Source: Liolophura sinensis (taxonomy: Eukaryota > Mollusca > Polyplacophora > Chitonida > Chitonidae). From it: DNA of 64,000 nucleotides. Position 1 is the stretch's first letter. The number at the start of each line of letters is the position of its first letter. A program made the position numbers and the translations under genes. The stretch is from the NCBI RefSeq assembly GCF_032854445.1, contig NC_088300.1, positions 69,292,984 to 69,356,983 of the forward strand, written 5' to 3'. The notes beneath the pieces are model-generated. The model was not told the origin of the DNA. It did no database searches and saw only the letters and a list, made by a program, of their open reading frames with translations. Below, piece by piece: positions 12,701 to 23,520 of this stretch.

Positions 12701-15700
12701 CTCACTGTTTCCGGGGCCTAGGTAACCATCGGTTATCGACAACGCTCGTGTGACCGTTTGTGCCGTCTGACATTTACTGAAGACCACATGGCTTCCTCCA
12801 TCACCGTACGCGTACGCGTATGTTTCAAGAGGCATTACCATGGTGACGTTTGTTCAGTTCGTCAGTAACTTGCCAGTGGTTGGGAGTTTTATCGTGCAGT
12901 CTAAAATCGAATGCACTAGATACAGGAGCGGTGGAAATCCGTCCTACTTGAAGGCACATTACATGCACTCCAGGGACTCCTTCGTTGCCATATGACTGAA
13001 AAATTGTTAAGTGTCGTAAAGCTCCAGGCACTCACTCACTAAATCGAATGAACGAATATTTTTGAACGCCACTTCAGCCATATTTCAGCCATATAGTGGC
13101 GATGAAGATAAGTGGGTGAAATAAAATTTAAAAAACAGTGAAGACAGTGAGATAACTACGGTAACACCCGTTGAGAATACCTTGGAAATGAATCAGACGT
13201 AATTCGGATTTGTCTAAAGTCCTGAGGTCACCCTGACAAAGGCGGCTTCACATATCTTCGCAGCAACTTGGAGATTTCCCAAACAGATAATGAACCCTGA
13301 AAAGCTATCTTCTTCACTTTGCGATGCTATCGATAATTTGGAAAATCCAAGGGAATATACGATAAGGTGAATCGAGAAGAAGATAAATACACGCATGTTT
13401 GGAATGCTTCGGTTACTAATGGAAGGAATTCATCTCTAATTGCTGACAGCTGATGTAAACATCAAAAGATTGATCTGTGGAGTATCTCACTCTAATCTTT
13501 CGATTATATCCTTATTGCCCGAAATATTTCCAATGAAAGGCTTTGAAGATGTCACAAAACCACATATTCATGCTTATCCGCTTGGACATATGAAAAACAT
13601 ATGACAATGACAAAAACATGTACAATGGTGATTTTTCCCTGACATGAACAGATTATGGTTTTAAACGCATTGATTTATATATAACAATAAGCAAATATGC
13701 CAAATTTAACTGGTTAATAAATATATTATTTGAACGTTACAGGAAAGTTATTGAGTCACTTAAAATGTTACGGTTTCTGTATCATTCCTAAACCATGCAC
13801 ATTTTGGCCTACGAAATCTATATATACTCTGACACACTGTCCTTCATGGTCCGTGTGAAAACTATGAAGCGACAAGATAGGCATCATCTATATCCTGACG
13901 AAAAATGTTTGAAAGTAATTACTGCAATTTCAGTAAATGTAATTAACGGGTTACACCTTTTATGTAAATATGCAAGAACTGCTACCGTTACCATGACTAC
14001 GGGAGAGCAACCCACATGTAACTAGAATACTTGGCTCTTCGTCTCATCTTCTATATCAGTGTTGTTGTACATCAGAAAGTATCATCAAGACATTACATCT
14101 GGTACAGAGGATGGAATGTGTTCACATGTGATGAGAAATATGTTGCAGCTTCAGATATATTTTTGATCCTTTTGCAAGGTTCACCATAACACATATTTAT
14201 TTGATTAGTTCTTGAGGCCTTATACTAATTACTGAAGAATATTTCATTCACAAGATACCGACCAGGTGAGATCAGGACAGAGGCCGGGGAAGCCCCTTTG
14301 AATCGTACCTCGTATCTGATAACGACCTGACTGAAAGCCGTAGCTAAACCATCGGCAGCTGTATTGGGACAAGTGGACTTCCAGCAGAAGAACGGTCAGA
14401 TGCAATCACGTTGTTGTGGTATTACAAGGACAATTCAGAGGAGGGAGCATTTTTATGTTGTTGTTAAATACACGTGATGACAGCACAGCATTCTGAGTGA
14501 TTCTAGATCAGTGGCATCCTGCAGTTATTACAATAAACATCACTGCCCTTTTCTTTAACCCAGTTGTGCATAAGCCGTGGTGGTAAGGGGCGCGTAACTT
14601 GCTACTATTTGTACAGTTAGAATACAACCCTAAATCAAGAACATGTAAACTGACAAGAGGTCATAATTCACAGGTCTTCGCTGCCCTGGTTTTAATATAA
14701 ATGCAATAAGTCTTATATATTACACCCATAACAATGTCACGTCGTGCTCAAGCACGGTATATATGGTTCATATATAAGCATTATGGGTCAGCGGTTAAAG
14801 CTTGATCTGTTGGAATGTGGCTCCTGCAACTTAAGAAACCTTTGAACCATTGCTTATCTCTAAATGTTATTGTCTCTACTGTAATATGTGCATTGCGCTA
14901 TATGAAACAATATCTGGTTAGGTTTTAGCCTCAAAAAGATGTAAAGATCTTCTCAGTATTATACAGTATATTTGACTGTTATATTAATTAGCTCCCCAAT
15001 GATTCAAACATATTTTCATGTCATATATATTCTCTACATTTGTAGATTATATATAGGGGATATAGGGGATAGAGTAAATTATTATGTATCTATTCTTTAA
15101 ATTAATAACACTTTGCATTAAACTGTTCATATTTGACTGAAACATTTATGCATTACCGATTTGAACACATATCATGTCATATCACGTTGTCAATAACATT
15201 ATTAAAAGAGTAAAAACGATTCTTATCGGTATATTGATGAGCTTTTTATAGAAGTGTTAGGGTATATGAAAATAATTAAAGATGAAAGCAGATGCGTGTA
15301 TATTGCTTGATCAGCTGAAGATGATACACACAATATACGTAAACACAAATCATCACCACCTTTGGACGAGACGAAACACTGGTAACTCCCTTTTCGACCA
15401 GAAGCACAGATAACAGGAGAGACACAGGGCGGGGAGACAGAGGGGCACAACATACAGAGAGCGCATGACAACTGTGGCGAGTTTTACTTTCATCCGGTAA
15501 AATCCATATGAGGATGTATGGGACACCTGGTGTGACGCGGCCGTTTTGGAAATATCCACTGAATATAGACGCAGGTAGGCAATACTGGTAAATCCGAGTG
15601 ACATATCTGCATTTGACATGGATGGAACGTGTTGGAAAATGAACTCATGGCTATACAGTCTTAAATCGGCTTCCGTATACGCTCTTTTTATATCGGCTTA

Positions 15701-16065
15701 ATCAAACCGAGCCACACGCATTATACCGATTACTCACCACTAAAATTTAAATTGATGGAGGCCGAAACTTCCCCAAGGCGATTCTTAGCGTTGACTTTGT
15801 ACATTCCTCCATCATCCTGGGTCACATGGTTAATATCCATAAGAATATTGTAGGCATTGCCGCCAGCGGGAACGACCTGCATACGGAGCCGGTCGCTGGG
15901 GTTGAGGGGAGTGGTACCTCGGAACCATGAGACTTCCGGTTTGGGATTCGCCTCCAGGATGCAATGGAAGACAAGGCGGTTGCCATTGTCTTCTTGCTTT
16001 AACGCCGGTTTTTGCGTAAAGCGTGGGGCTATGTCGTCGCCGACCCCCATTGTGGTTACCTAAAC
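1..16065 (-). CDS. unc-22: Twitchin (unc-22 type giant muscle kinase), N-terminal part, multi-exon, runs off left edge
   Basis: Twitchin is a titin-like thick-filament protein built of Ig and fibronectin domains with a C-terminal kinase; only the N-terminal Ig region is in this window. The start codon is at 16,050. The product begins MGVGDDIAPRFTQKPALKQ, which resembles the twitchin N-terminus as I know it. Coding pieces on the minus strand are 16,050-15,738, 6,175-6,160, 3,938-3,790, 2,751-2,587, 2,104-2,041 (uncertain), 1,942-1,634, 1,011-996, 677-461 and 93-1. All joins are phase-consistent except the one into 2,104-2,041. Four I-set Ig domains are seen, each with the B-strand Cys, a Trp, D-x-G-x-Y and an ending like GESNANIxLNF. 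Short Lys-rich linkers separate them. Titin or kettin is the alternative, but N-terminal position and linker style favour twitchin. Intron 1 is about 9.6 kb and full of repeats. Confidence 0.88.
461..677 (-). CDS. unc-22: Twitchin exon: Ig domain 4, first part
   Basis: The exon starts after GTTTTAG and encodes APDGKAPHFLQKPAITQQ, the B-strand Cys (MTCSLEA), IRWFKE and the strand ending LMLTIR, with donor GTATGC in phase 0. Confidence 0.86.
996..1011 (-). CDS. unc-22: Twitchin 16-nt linker microexon b (GGKKAK)
   Basis: The acceptor CTTTTCAG and donor GTAAGT flank 16 nt that join Ig3 (phase 1) to Ig4 (phase 2), encoding G-G-K-K-A-K across the junctions. The nematode twitchin, as I recall it, has a comparable short Gly/Lys linker at this place. 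Confidence 0.78.
1490..1545. repeat. Short tandem repeat (ACAAATTACATAA-like)
   Basis: About four copies of a 13-14-bp A/T-rich unit containing CAAATTACATAAA lie in the twitchin intron just downstream of the Ig3 exon. Confidence 0.6.
1634..1942 (-). CDS. unc-22: Twitchin exon: Ig domain 3
   Basis: One exon encodes the whole third Ig domain: linker GQEPQGKGTRP, then VFTQKPAIRQAGEK, IIECSLTADPAP, LTWYRG, DGGEYKVVAKN and ANITLNFEG. It enters and leaves in phase 1; the donor is GTAGGT. The acceptor (TTGTAAG) is not strongly pyrimidine-rich, but frame and domain boundaries agree. Confidence 0.87.
2041..2104 (-). CDS. unc-22: Twitchin possible linker exon (frame unresolved)
   Basis: Minus strand 2,104-2,041 reads PEIHQDQRKTMNPDGENSF and then V-E-G, with the acceptor TTTTCCTAG just before it. 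The phase-1 exit joins correctly to the Ig3 exon. Entry does not fit: the preceding exon ends in phase 1, while this frame needs phase 0 at 2,104. A weaker acceptor inside the segment (ACATCAAG) would restore phase, or a further microexon lies between 2,586 and 2,106. Exon status is therefore tentative. Confidence 0.45.
2587..2751 (-). CDS. unc-22: Twitchin exon: Ig domain 2, second half
   Basis: The exon starts after TTGTTGTAG and encodes RYALKCLPDG through DAGNYTVTAKN to GESNANIKLNFD, ending at donor GTAAGT in phase 1. The F-strand Cys is replaced by Val, as in domains 1 and 3. Confidence 0.85.
3328..3548. repeat. Inverted repeat with ~55-bp arms in twitchin intron
   Basis: The segment 3,337-3,385 (CACAGATGGCAGAATTGTCC, then CGCTATTTATACCTA) is matched in reverse complement by 3,490-3,545 (CACAGATGGCAGAATCGTCC, then CGCTATTCATACCTA). 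The loop is about 105 bp. Weaker similarity continues outward. It looks like a small fold-back transposon relic. Confidence 0.65.
3692..3737. repeat. (TA)n microsatellite
   Basis: About 46 bp of perfect alternating TA lie inside the intron that splits twitchin Ig domain 2, roughly 50 bp from the splice donor at 3,789. Confidence 0.97.
3790..3938 (-). CDS. unc-22: Twitchin exon: Ig domain 2, first half
   Basis: The exon encodes GIAPNFVQKPVTRQEDNGKK, the B-strand Cys (FECKL) and the core Trp (IVWAKDG). The acceptor is TGTTTCAG and the donor GTGAGA. Phase in is 2 and phase out is 1. The domain is completed by the exon at 2,751-2,587 after an intron that carries an inverted repeat; a (TA)n tract lies just inside this intron next to the donor side. 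Confidence 0.85.
3950..6150. other. Twitchin intron without recognisable gene
   Basis: This stretch between the Ig2 exon and microexon a is A/T-rich with only short chance frames. I see no conserved protein segment or clear element in it. Confidence 0.6.
6160..6175 (-). CDS. unc-22: Twitchin 16-nt linker microexon a
   Basis: The microexon is framed by a strong acceptor (TATTTTTCAG) and a consensus donor (GTAAGT). It enters in phase 1 and leaves in phase 2, exactly joining Ig1 to Ig2, and adds about A-G-Q-K-K plus a split Asp codon. It is far too short for ORF-based detection. Support is phase fit, strong splice sites and a sister microexon of the same length and phase at 1,011-996. Confidence 0.75.
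7925..8070 (-). mobile_element. SINE family A fragment (reverse)
   Basis: Read on the minus strand, the segment carries GGGTTCCCCCTGGGCTCTGC, then the CACCATAA block, CACTCG/GTGAAAT, and the tail GAGTACGGCGTAA followed by CACCAATCAAATAAA. This is the 3' part of the tRNA-derived SINE seen best at 48,709-48,952; the head is missing. Confidence 0.75.
8635..8770 (+). repeat. Dispersed repeat D, copy 1
   Basis: The core runs from CAGTTAGAATGAAACCCTAA through CGCCAACTATCACATGTTGT to CTCCAGTTTTACTCTCTATG. The same order of blocks recurs at 14,612, 21,558 and 39,215. I do not recognise the family. Confidence 0.65.
9660..10027. repeat. 35-bp minisatellite, about 10 copies
   Basis: The unit contains GACAAATGAGGATATATGGA followed by CGGACATTCCGTATG, 35 bp in all. 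Copies are 90% or more alike in the centre and decay at both ends. Because 35 is not a multiple of 3 and the unit lacks minus-strand stops in most copies, all three minus frames stay open and give the same 35-residue periodic peptide. It sits in twitchin intron 1. Confidence 0.95.
10560..12155. repeat. 68-bp minisatellite, about 24 copies
   Basis: The unit includes GACAACTGAGTTGGGGACC, TTGTCGACAATGGGAGAAAC, A(G/A)TGTGGAAATTCTGG and ACACAACATTGTG, about 68 bp. The recurring TTGTCGAC block is spaced 66-68 bp through the array. Edge copies lose the GTCGAC core. Minus-strand frames up to 246 codons arise purely from the repeat, with a 68-residue peptide period. A lone diverged unit lies at 12,355-12,440. 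The array is in twitchin intron 1. Confidence 0.96.
12830..13042 (+). mobile_element. SINE family B / related 3' fragments
   Basis: The segment has GTTCGTCAGTAACTTGCCAG near its start, then AGCGGTGGAAATCCGTCCTA, GGCACATTACATGCACTC, GACTCCTTCGTTGCCATATG and ACTGAAAAATTGTTAAGTG, ending CACTCACTCA. The second half matches the complete family-B copy at 52,370-52,735. Confidence 0.7.
14195..14300 (-). mobile_element. SINE family A, strongly decayed (reverse)
   Basis: The segment TATTTATTTGATTAGTTCTT followed by GAAGAATATTTCATTCAC matches the reverse tail of family A with many changes. Confidence 0.45.
14567..14705 (+). repeat. Dispersed repeat D, copy 2
   Basis: The block ACAGTTAGAATACAACCCTA, then ACAAGAGGTCATAATTCACAG and CTGCCCTGGTTTTAAT, follows the order of the other copies. 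Similarity to copy 1 extends about 45 bp upstream. Confidence 0.6.
15738..16065 (-). CDS. unc-22: Twitchin first coding exon: start codon and Ig domain 1
   Basis: A splice acceptor (TTACAG) ends at 16,066, so 15 nt of 5'UTR precede the ATG at 16,050, which has a good CCACAATGG context; at least one upstream noncoding exon must exist. The exon encodes all of Ig1 and ends with LNFS plus one base of a Gly/Ala codon before donor GTGAGTA. It leaves in phase 1. The F-strand position that usually carries Cys reads Val (MYKVNAKN). Confidence 0.88.
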
Positions 16066-17119
16066 CTGTAACACAAACACAAAGTAGATACATTAGCATT
16101 CTTGAATAAGTGATCATTAGGCTTAGGTAATGCACGTTTGAGGTATTCAGAAGATTATCTGAATACGAATCTATTTCAATATCTTCATTAAAACCAATAC
16201 GTTCAAATGACGATAAAATCTCGTCAAAGAATGGTAGCTGAAAAAATACCATCTTCTGATGACACATTTTAGGATAAACAGCATTGATGGTGTAAACAGG
16301 CAATCGAGAGTAATATTTTCCGCAACAGTAAGTTGTATAAGAACAATTGAAAGACACAAATACAGGTGATATTAAAATGGATAAAACCCCCATAATCGAA
16401 AAATGGAATAATGTACTAAAAAATAAAGTTATGACGTGATGAAACAAGTAGGTGTATAATCTTCAGTTCGACGTACACCAACCAGGTCTTCTCCAAATGA
16501 GACCGTTAGCAAGCTGTTCCAAGGTTAAAACTTGCAATCGATCTCCAAGACCGCCTCTACAACATTGGCTACATGCCAAAACACGCTGATTACTCGTTAA
16601 AGTCTGGCGGTTTTATGGCATATTCTTTTGGCACTCACTCCGTTAAGTGAATCTAAACACACACACACTAGCTAACTTCTTCACAAACCAATGGCTTTGA
16701 CGATAATGAAAACCATCGTATAAATATCCGCATTAGCCGAGTGTTAACCCTTACATATGTCACACGTTACACGGCGATACTAACTCTTAATTTACGCGCA
16801 TATCCAGTACTCTTGTTGTTGGTATCTTAATCATGATTACTAGGCAACAGAATAAATGGAGTCATAGACGGATTCACTTTGCTGTTATTTTGTGTTATCT
16901 GAAACATAATTTTGCACAATAAATATTTTGTGTATGGCGAACACTGAACAATTCTTTCTTGAAGAAGGTGTATATAGAAATGCCACACTGATCCATACAT
17001 CCGTTGAAATTCAGGTTTTGGTCGGAAGTATCTGCAGATGGGGAAGCCGGATTAAGGACGGAGGTAATTGGGACTTCTTTGAATCTGTGGCGGAAAATTG
17101 ATTATTGTCATCCATCTAT

Positions 17120-17285
17120 ATCCTGCTCTTTGATCAACCCCATCTGTGTTGTGTCTGTGTACTGCTATCCCACCCCAGTGAAGTGGGAATGAACACATTT
17201 AGCTTCTCACCCCCCGTACTTGATCAACCGTAACCTGTATGACTAGGGCAAGTACGACGTTAAAACCCCAAGCACACACACACAG
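17120..17285 (+). mobile_element. SINE family B tail fragment
   Basis: The segment ends with GACTAGGGCAAGTACGACGTTAAAACCCCAAGCACACAC-like sequence (split here as AAGTACGACGTTAAAACCCC plus AAGCACACAC), the typical family-B end, and runs directly into a (TA)n tract. Confidence 0.5.

Positions 17286-17291
<6 letters not shown>

Positions 17292-17364
<73 letters not shown>
17292..17364. repeat. (TA)n microsatellite
   Basis: About 73 bp of perfect TA follow a short CA/TG tract at the end of a SINE tail. Confidence 0.97.
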
Positions 17365-17367
<3 letters not shown>

Positions 17368-19124
17368 TAGAAACTAGATTATAGTAATAAATGACATGGA
17401 TGTGAACTAACTTTATATCAACACCTGAGCTCTTACTTAATTGCTTTTAATAAAGACAGCCCGTCCCTGCGGATTTCCTGCAACAATTTTGCATTAACCT
17501 AGGTCAAGGCGGTGAGAGAGACTATGTAAATGCTGAACACCCACCCAGCTCAGTAGTTCAGTTCCTATATACCCTTCAGTAGAGACGTAACGTCCAGATT
17601 TTAATTCCGATTTGTTGCTGGAAGAACACCAGTGTTAGCTGAATGTGCTGACAGGCTCTGTTATACAGAAGATGCTGAGCAGGAGGTATACCAGCTAAGT
17701 TGTGCTTGAAATGAGATACAGCGGCTTTACAGCCGGTCGAACTAATTTTGGAAAGCTTCGGCTTTGGCGTAGTCATATAAGCGCATCTTCAGTTAAGAAG
17801 AAACTGTGGGCTGTGAAGGTATTGGAATAAAGAGGAGGCTAAAGATGAAAAAAGTTGTTTACGAGAACGCAGCCATGTGGTCTTATGTATTCCAGCAATA
17901 TTCCTCTCGCATACAAGCGGAAACAGCTATAGTCGACAGACTTCCCCTTATAACATTCAAAGCAAACCTGGCCGTGTTGAAGGTAACAGAAGACCATACA
18001 TACTGTAGTAACAATTTAGGTGTAGCTACAGGATGTCTGTAATGCCTCCGAGGGTTAAAGTTATGGTATACAGCTACCTACGCAAACAAGCGTAATACAG
18101 GAACACAGAAACTTCCCAGAGAATCTTAATTCTTACATTTGTAGGCTACACCTGCTACCATAGATTCTGTAAGCTTATAAAATCTAGACCTAATTAAACT
18201 ACTAAACTCTAGTCATGCATGTCGGGAAAGGTGTATAGCTGGTATATAGTGCATGGTACATCAGAACTACATTGGACTGCCATTTAAAGCCGGCGCCATA
18301 TTGAACATATATATGGCGTGTTAATAGGTGTGTCAGACAACTTTGAAACGCTGTGTTCTCATGTATTCCAACAGGGCAAGGTTTTGGGGCCGATAAGGTA
18401 AGAGATACTGGTAGGAAGAACCAAGCTACTGTGTGGCAAGAATTAATGCAGATACAGAGAGACACGGAGAGATAGGTTACCACACACTGAGGCCGTTGAT
18501 GTGGAGGAGGCGGGCAAGATACAGTCTGGCCTGACTGAACGGTACAGATGGCCTAGTTTGTTTATGAGCAATTGACTCCGCATGGCAGCCCGGAAGGACA
18601 ACAAGGTGTAGATATCCTCAGGGTTTCCACTCACCCTGGGGGCTAGTTAAGTTAAAGACAAGATATAGCTTGATGTTTGCCGCGTTTGCTTTGTAACGCT
18701 AACATGAAATCAAACGCATATCATTTTGAAGCTAAATTTTAAGACTTTGCTCAAGTGGTTGACGGAATAAAAGTTTGGTATACGATTCTCGTAAAGTTAT
18801 AGTATTCCCAGCGTAACCGAATATAGCATCAATATAACATACAGTTTCTACGTCATCCATACACAGAAAATTAGGTATTGATCACATTGCAAATTATTGA
18901 ACTATTGATTTAGTCTTAGACTAAAAGTTGTAAATGCCCTCGAAACGTACTTGTTTTCATCGAAATTCGGAGTGATTTAAAGTTGAATGAATCTGCATAC
19001 GTCAAGGCAAATGATGAGCATTACTTGTGGAAACAGAAACCAGTGTCTCTGCATCGACCATGCAGTATGTAATGCGTAAATACATATTTAGCGCTTTACA
19101 GGCTTCAATTAAAAACATAACGTC

Positions 19125-19236
19125 CACCACGCACTGCCCGGTTTCCTTCCACCATAATGCTATCCGCCGTCGTATATGAGTGAAATATTCTTGAGCACGG
19201 CGTAAAAACTTAATCAAATAAATAAATAAATAAAAT
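19125..19236 (+). mobile_element. SINE family A, 3' half
   Basis: The segment reads CTGCCCGGTTTCCTTCCACC, ATAATGCTATCCGCCGTCGT, GTGAAATATTCTTGAGCACG and GCGTAAAAACTTAATC, followed by (AAAT)n. Confidence 0.8.
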
Positions 19237-20173
19237 CGTAATGAATACAACCGAACTTTTTGATTAAGCAATCATTACACATTCGGTTAACTGAATATTG
19301 AATCTCAGTCAAGACGGTATGGGTTCATGTTGGTTTCGGCTTGTGTATATATGGTCTACCTACAGCTAGAATAACACTGCCCGATTGGCAAATGTGCTGA
19401 CCTAAAGGCGTACATATATATGGGACAACAGAATCCTTTCCCAAATTAAAAACGGCATCTATAGATTTCTAATCTTATCATAATCATCAAAACCAGAGAT
19501 AATACAGATGTACCTTCAAAATGCATGTGAATATAATATCGACAGGCAAACAATAAATACGACTTTTCTGGGGATTATATGCAGAATTGATTATCAGAAC
19601 GTTAAAGAAAGAAAAAAAAGCGACGATTACCGTAGGACGCAGTTTGTTTGAAGTTCTCCACACCCTTGTTTAACGTTGATTACGCCAACTTAGTATCGAA
19701 AGGTAAAATGTCCGGTCAAATTTCCAAGCATATAGCGTAACCACCAACAGATTGTAGGCAGCCGAGTGTGCCGGTATGAACGGCACCACCACACACCGCA
19801 GCTGTGAGTACAAAACGCGCATGCACGAAGGTAATTTGATGAGTCAAGGGTGTAGTAGGTTCGACCAGGTCATAATCACCAGCTGTAATCAAGGGCAATG
19901 AGAAGCTTCTATAAGGCCAGTTTGCGGACGAAGTGAAGGTACAAGAAGACAGACCAGCAGCTGATGCCGGTCTCCCGTGTGCAGTCCCGCTGTCAGAGTC
20001 CAACTGCTACTCTAAAGGGTGAAACCCGAGCTTCTATAAACAACCGGCAGACTGCCGGCCGGAGATAATTGTGAAGCGGCTGACGACCAAAGGTATATAC
20101 CGTTATCTACACTAATATATTAAAACATTTTTTAATGATTTTATTACACATAAGTTCGCCTGGATAATTTATT

Positions 20174-20192
20174 GGGGGGAGGGGGGGGGGGG
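20174..20192. repeat. Poly-G tract
   Basis: A run of G with one interrupting A, followed by GGTGG, may form a G-quadruplex on the plus strand. Confidence 0.9.
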
Positions 20193-21509
20193 TGGATCTT
20201 CATTGCGTTACTCTGAGATATCCGGCGGATTGGTTTCAGTCCCAGGGGATAATAAATAAGATACATATATCAACATGGGTATTTATATGCATAAATATTC
20301 CGGTATACCAGAAAGCAAGGTTTCAGTTGCAGTGGTAGTTTTTAGCTCAAAACTCAATCAAAGTGAGTTAAATGTCAGAGACAATTTTCCTTCTTTCCGA
20401 CACCCGCTATCTCCTCGTCAAACTTCAAGTTATTTCTGGAAAGAAAAACGCCCAAGTCCGATGCCAAGTATTTTATGTTTGTTTAATATATTGCGTATGA
20501 GGTGAGCTTCTTGAAGCTTATAGCGAGTTGGCGTCTGGTAACATTTCTGATGCTTAGAGTCACAGCGCGCTGGGGCAATCCACAAACCTGCCTACCTACG
20601 CTAACAAATCAGTTCTCCCCGACCTAATCACTCCTCTATTCTTATCTCGTCTAAAAATAGTGCCCCACAGTTTGCACACGTTTGACGGGCTGGCCGCAGA
20701 ACAGCTAAACTTTTAAGCGCATGTAGATTGTAATGATGAGAGTACTGGGTTTCATCCGTAATGGACTGCTTCCAGAGGCATTCTTCTTGCATCTTATCAG
20801 ATGATATAACGACAACAACAACAAGTGATATCGATCTTCTGTTGACTCATTCACCTGGCGTGTAATTATCTGAGTCAAATGCTTCCAGAGAGGGTGCACT
20901 TTTGGTTCAGCTGATTTCTAAATAGGCATTTCTAAGTAGAAAAACGAGAAGTCGACGGGATGGGGAAATACAAAATATTCAGATTTTCAGACAGAATATG
21001 TACATTACCAGTATACAGAAAGTCTGTTCAGTTTTCATGGTGAAAGCCTTTGCACACTTTCTTGTATTTACGATGATGAGCCAAATTTGCATGAATTGAT
21101 AAAAATCCAAACCAGTTTGCACAGCATTATTTTTTTAAGTCAAAGAATAAGCTAAATTTGTTAGTATTCTGAAAAATGTTTTAATGGTAAAATCTACATT
21201 AGCTTTCTTTTATCTACAAAATTAGTTTTTGTTACGTATTTATTAGATTAGGTTTTAATCTAGCAGTGTTAATAGACAGCCATAACTGACTCAATCGTCA
21301 GCCGTAATGGATGTTATTAATCAGATCAATAATCAGTAAGATCAAATTCCAAAACTCAAGACAACCCACCACAGACGATGTTCTTTATATAACGTAAGAA
21401 ATTAGTAGTCATGAAAAGAAAAGCAATCAACAGTTTTCAATTATACTAGAAGGACGCAATGGAGTTATAGGTGCGTGAATTTTATCACTATCCAGATCGT
21501 GTATACCAT

Positions 21510-21690
21510 GCGTGTAGTTGTCTTTAATCAAATTTGCTACAATTTATGCATTTACATGAACAGTTAGAATAAAACCCTGACTTAGGTAAATTAACACGAG
21601 GCCGTATTTCACCCGTTGCGTGTAACCAGTTGCCAGCTATCACACTGTCGTCGCTGCTCTGGTTTTAATCTCTGTGCTGTACGTCTTTAA
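21510..21690 (+). repeat. Dispersed repeat D, copy 3 (most complete)
   Basis: The copy reads ACAGTTAGAATAAAACCCTG, TAAATTAACACGAGGCCGTA, TTTCACCCGTTGCGTGTAAC, CAGTTGCCAGCTATCACACT and GTCGTCGCTGCTCTGGTTTT. It shares the full block order with the copy at 39,215. Confidence 0.7.
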
Positions 21691-22619
21691 TTATATTTAA
21701 ATCATAAACGTTGTATCTAAGTTACGTCTTAATTGCAACTGTTTATATACTAGTATCCAAAGTAACGATTTTATTCAGCACCCGAATTTGGTGCAATTTG
21801 ACACAATTATGATACAAGGGCACCAGAAATTATGTATATTACGTCCAGATTCACTCAAGTAAGAATTATACTCATCGTAAAATTAATAAACGCGGTGAAG
21901 ATATTTGATGGTCTATCCTTGCTGCACTATAGCTTCCATGTACTAACTTGCGACCTTGATTGAAATAGTCACATAACATGAAGGATCTAACAAATGCTGC
22001 AAAATGAGATGCGTGCAGCGTGAGTTTTCCTGCACGTCAGTGATAGTAAAGTGCTTTCTCAGTTTCAGGAGTCATTTGACAACTATTGAAAACCATATTA
22101 GTATAAGATCTCGTCTCCTTCGCGATGTATGAGTAATTCTCTATGACTGACTGAGCTTGGGTCGTTAGGAATGCTTAAGAGGGTTTGGTTTTATGAATTA
22201 AGGCATACACGTGGATTATTCGTCAAAAAGCCACCTGATTGGATACACAGTATAGCCCTACTGTCTTCACATATGCGTAATCAGCTGTTGGGGGTGTAAG
22301 CCGTTGTGGTGGCTGTTGGGATATCGTATTGTATACGTTGTTTTATCCGCGGGCACCTGTTCGGCTCTGCTGCATGAAGGGCAATGGGCACAAGACAATG
22401 CATGGTGTTCCATACATAGATCAAACATGTTATTTCTGGATCTAGCCAGCCATGCCTGATATTTACGAAATGGCACGCGGCTCTCGGTGCAACGTCTGAT
22501 ATCAGCTGTACAGAGATATGACACGCCGAATACAAAGTAGTGCTTACAGTAACACCTAGCTATAAAGGCGAACAGAATCACCAGTATTTTAGCATCGGGC
22601 ACACAATATGAGTCAGTCA

Positions 22620-23190
22620 TGGATTCAAATGGTGAGGAGGGCTGCCGAATGTATAAGCTGGCAAGATTTATCTTAAAGAGCTTTCGAAAACTGACAATAT
22701 TACTCTGGTCCTCTATTTAAGACCTGGTTTAGTCATGAATTCTTGCTGTGAGAAGGTTTTTCGAACACACATGCTGGCAAGATTTATCTTGTTCTGGATT
22801 TCGACAATTGACGGTATTACTTCTGAAGACGGCACTGATCCCGTATACGCGCAAGGATTGGTTTTGTCAAGGATTCTGACTGTAAGGAGGTCTTCCGAAC
22901 ACATGAACTGTATTGCAAGATGTATCTTGTTAGGACTTTTGAGAACTGACAGTATTATTCTGGTTCTGCAGGCTTATATAAGGCTTGGCTTAGTCATGGA
23001 TTCTGACTGTAAGAAGAGCTTCCGAAGACATAAACTGGCAAAATTTATCTTATAGCACTTTCCCTTGTCTGCATATATGGCTTGCGTAAGTCATGGATTC
23101 TGACTGTAAGGAGAACTTCCGAACACATGAACTGGCAAGATGTATAAGATAGGGCTTTCGACAATTGACAGTATCATTCTGGTCATATAT
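22620..23190 (+). repeat. Degenerate tandem repeat, ~95-140-bp units, five copies
   Basis: The blocks GGATTCTGACTGTAAGGAG, TTCCGAACACATGAACTGGC, AAGATTTATCTT and TTGACAGTATTATTCTGGT recur in order starting near 22,620, 22,735, 22,870, 22,998 and 23,093, with deletions altering spacing. Confidence 0.75.
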
Positions 23191-23354
23191 ATTGTGTATG
23201 TACATACATGACTCGACCTTAGACATGTAAATTTGTAGATTCGTCTTAGTGATAATACCCAATCGAGGGAGCTCGTGGGGCAATTTGTGGAATCTTACGT
23301 TCCTTGAAGACTATATTGTTTCTCGCCAATATGTGACATGCAAATTTGTATGTC

Positions 23355-23520
23355 ACACGTTAAAGAGTTCGTCAGTAACTTGCATACAGTGGTCGATGGT
23401 TTACCCCCGGCACTTTTGTCTCCTCCACCCATAAAACCTACGGCCATCATTTTTATATATAAAAGAAACCTTGGGCATGGCTTGTTAAACAGCAATCAAA
23501 TAAATACAAATTTCGTTCAT
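23355..23520 (+). mobile_element. SINE-like element, third family
   Basis: The segment reads GTTCGTCAGTAACTTGCATA, GGTCGATGGTTTACCCCCGG, TCTCCTCCACCCATAAAACC and ends CAATCAAATAAATAC. Its head-proximal block matches 12,855-12,875; its tail resembles family A. Confidence 0.55.
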
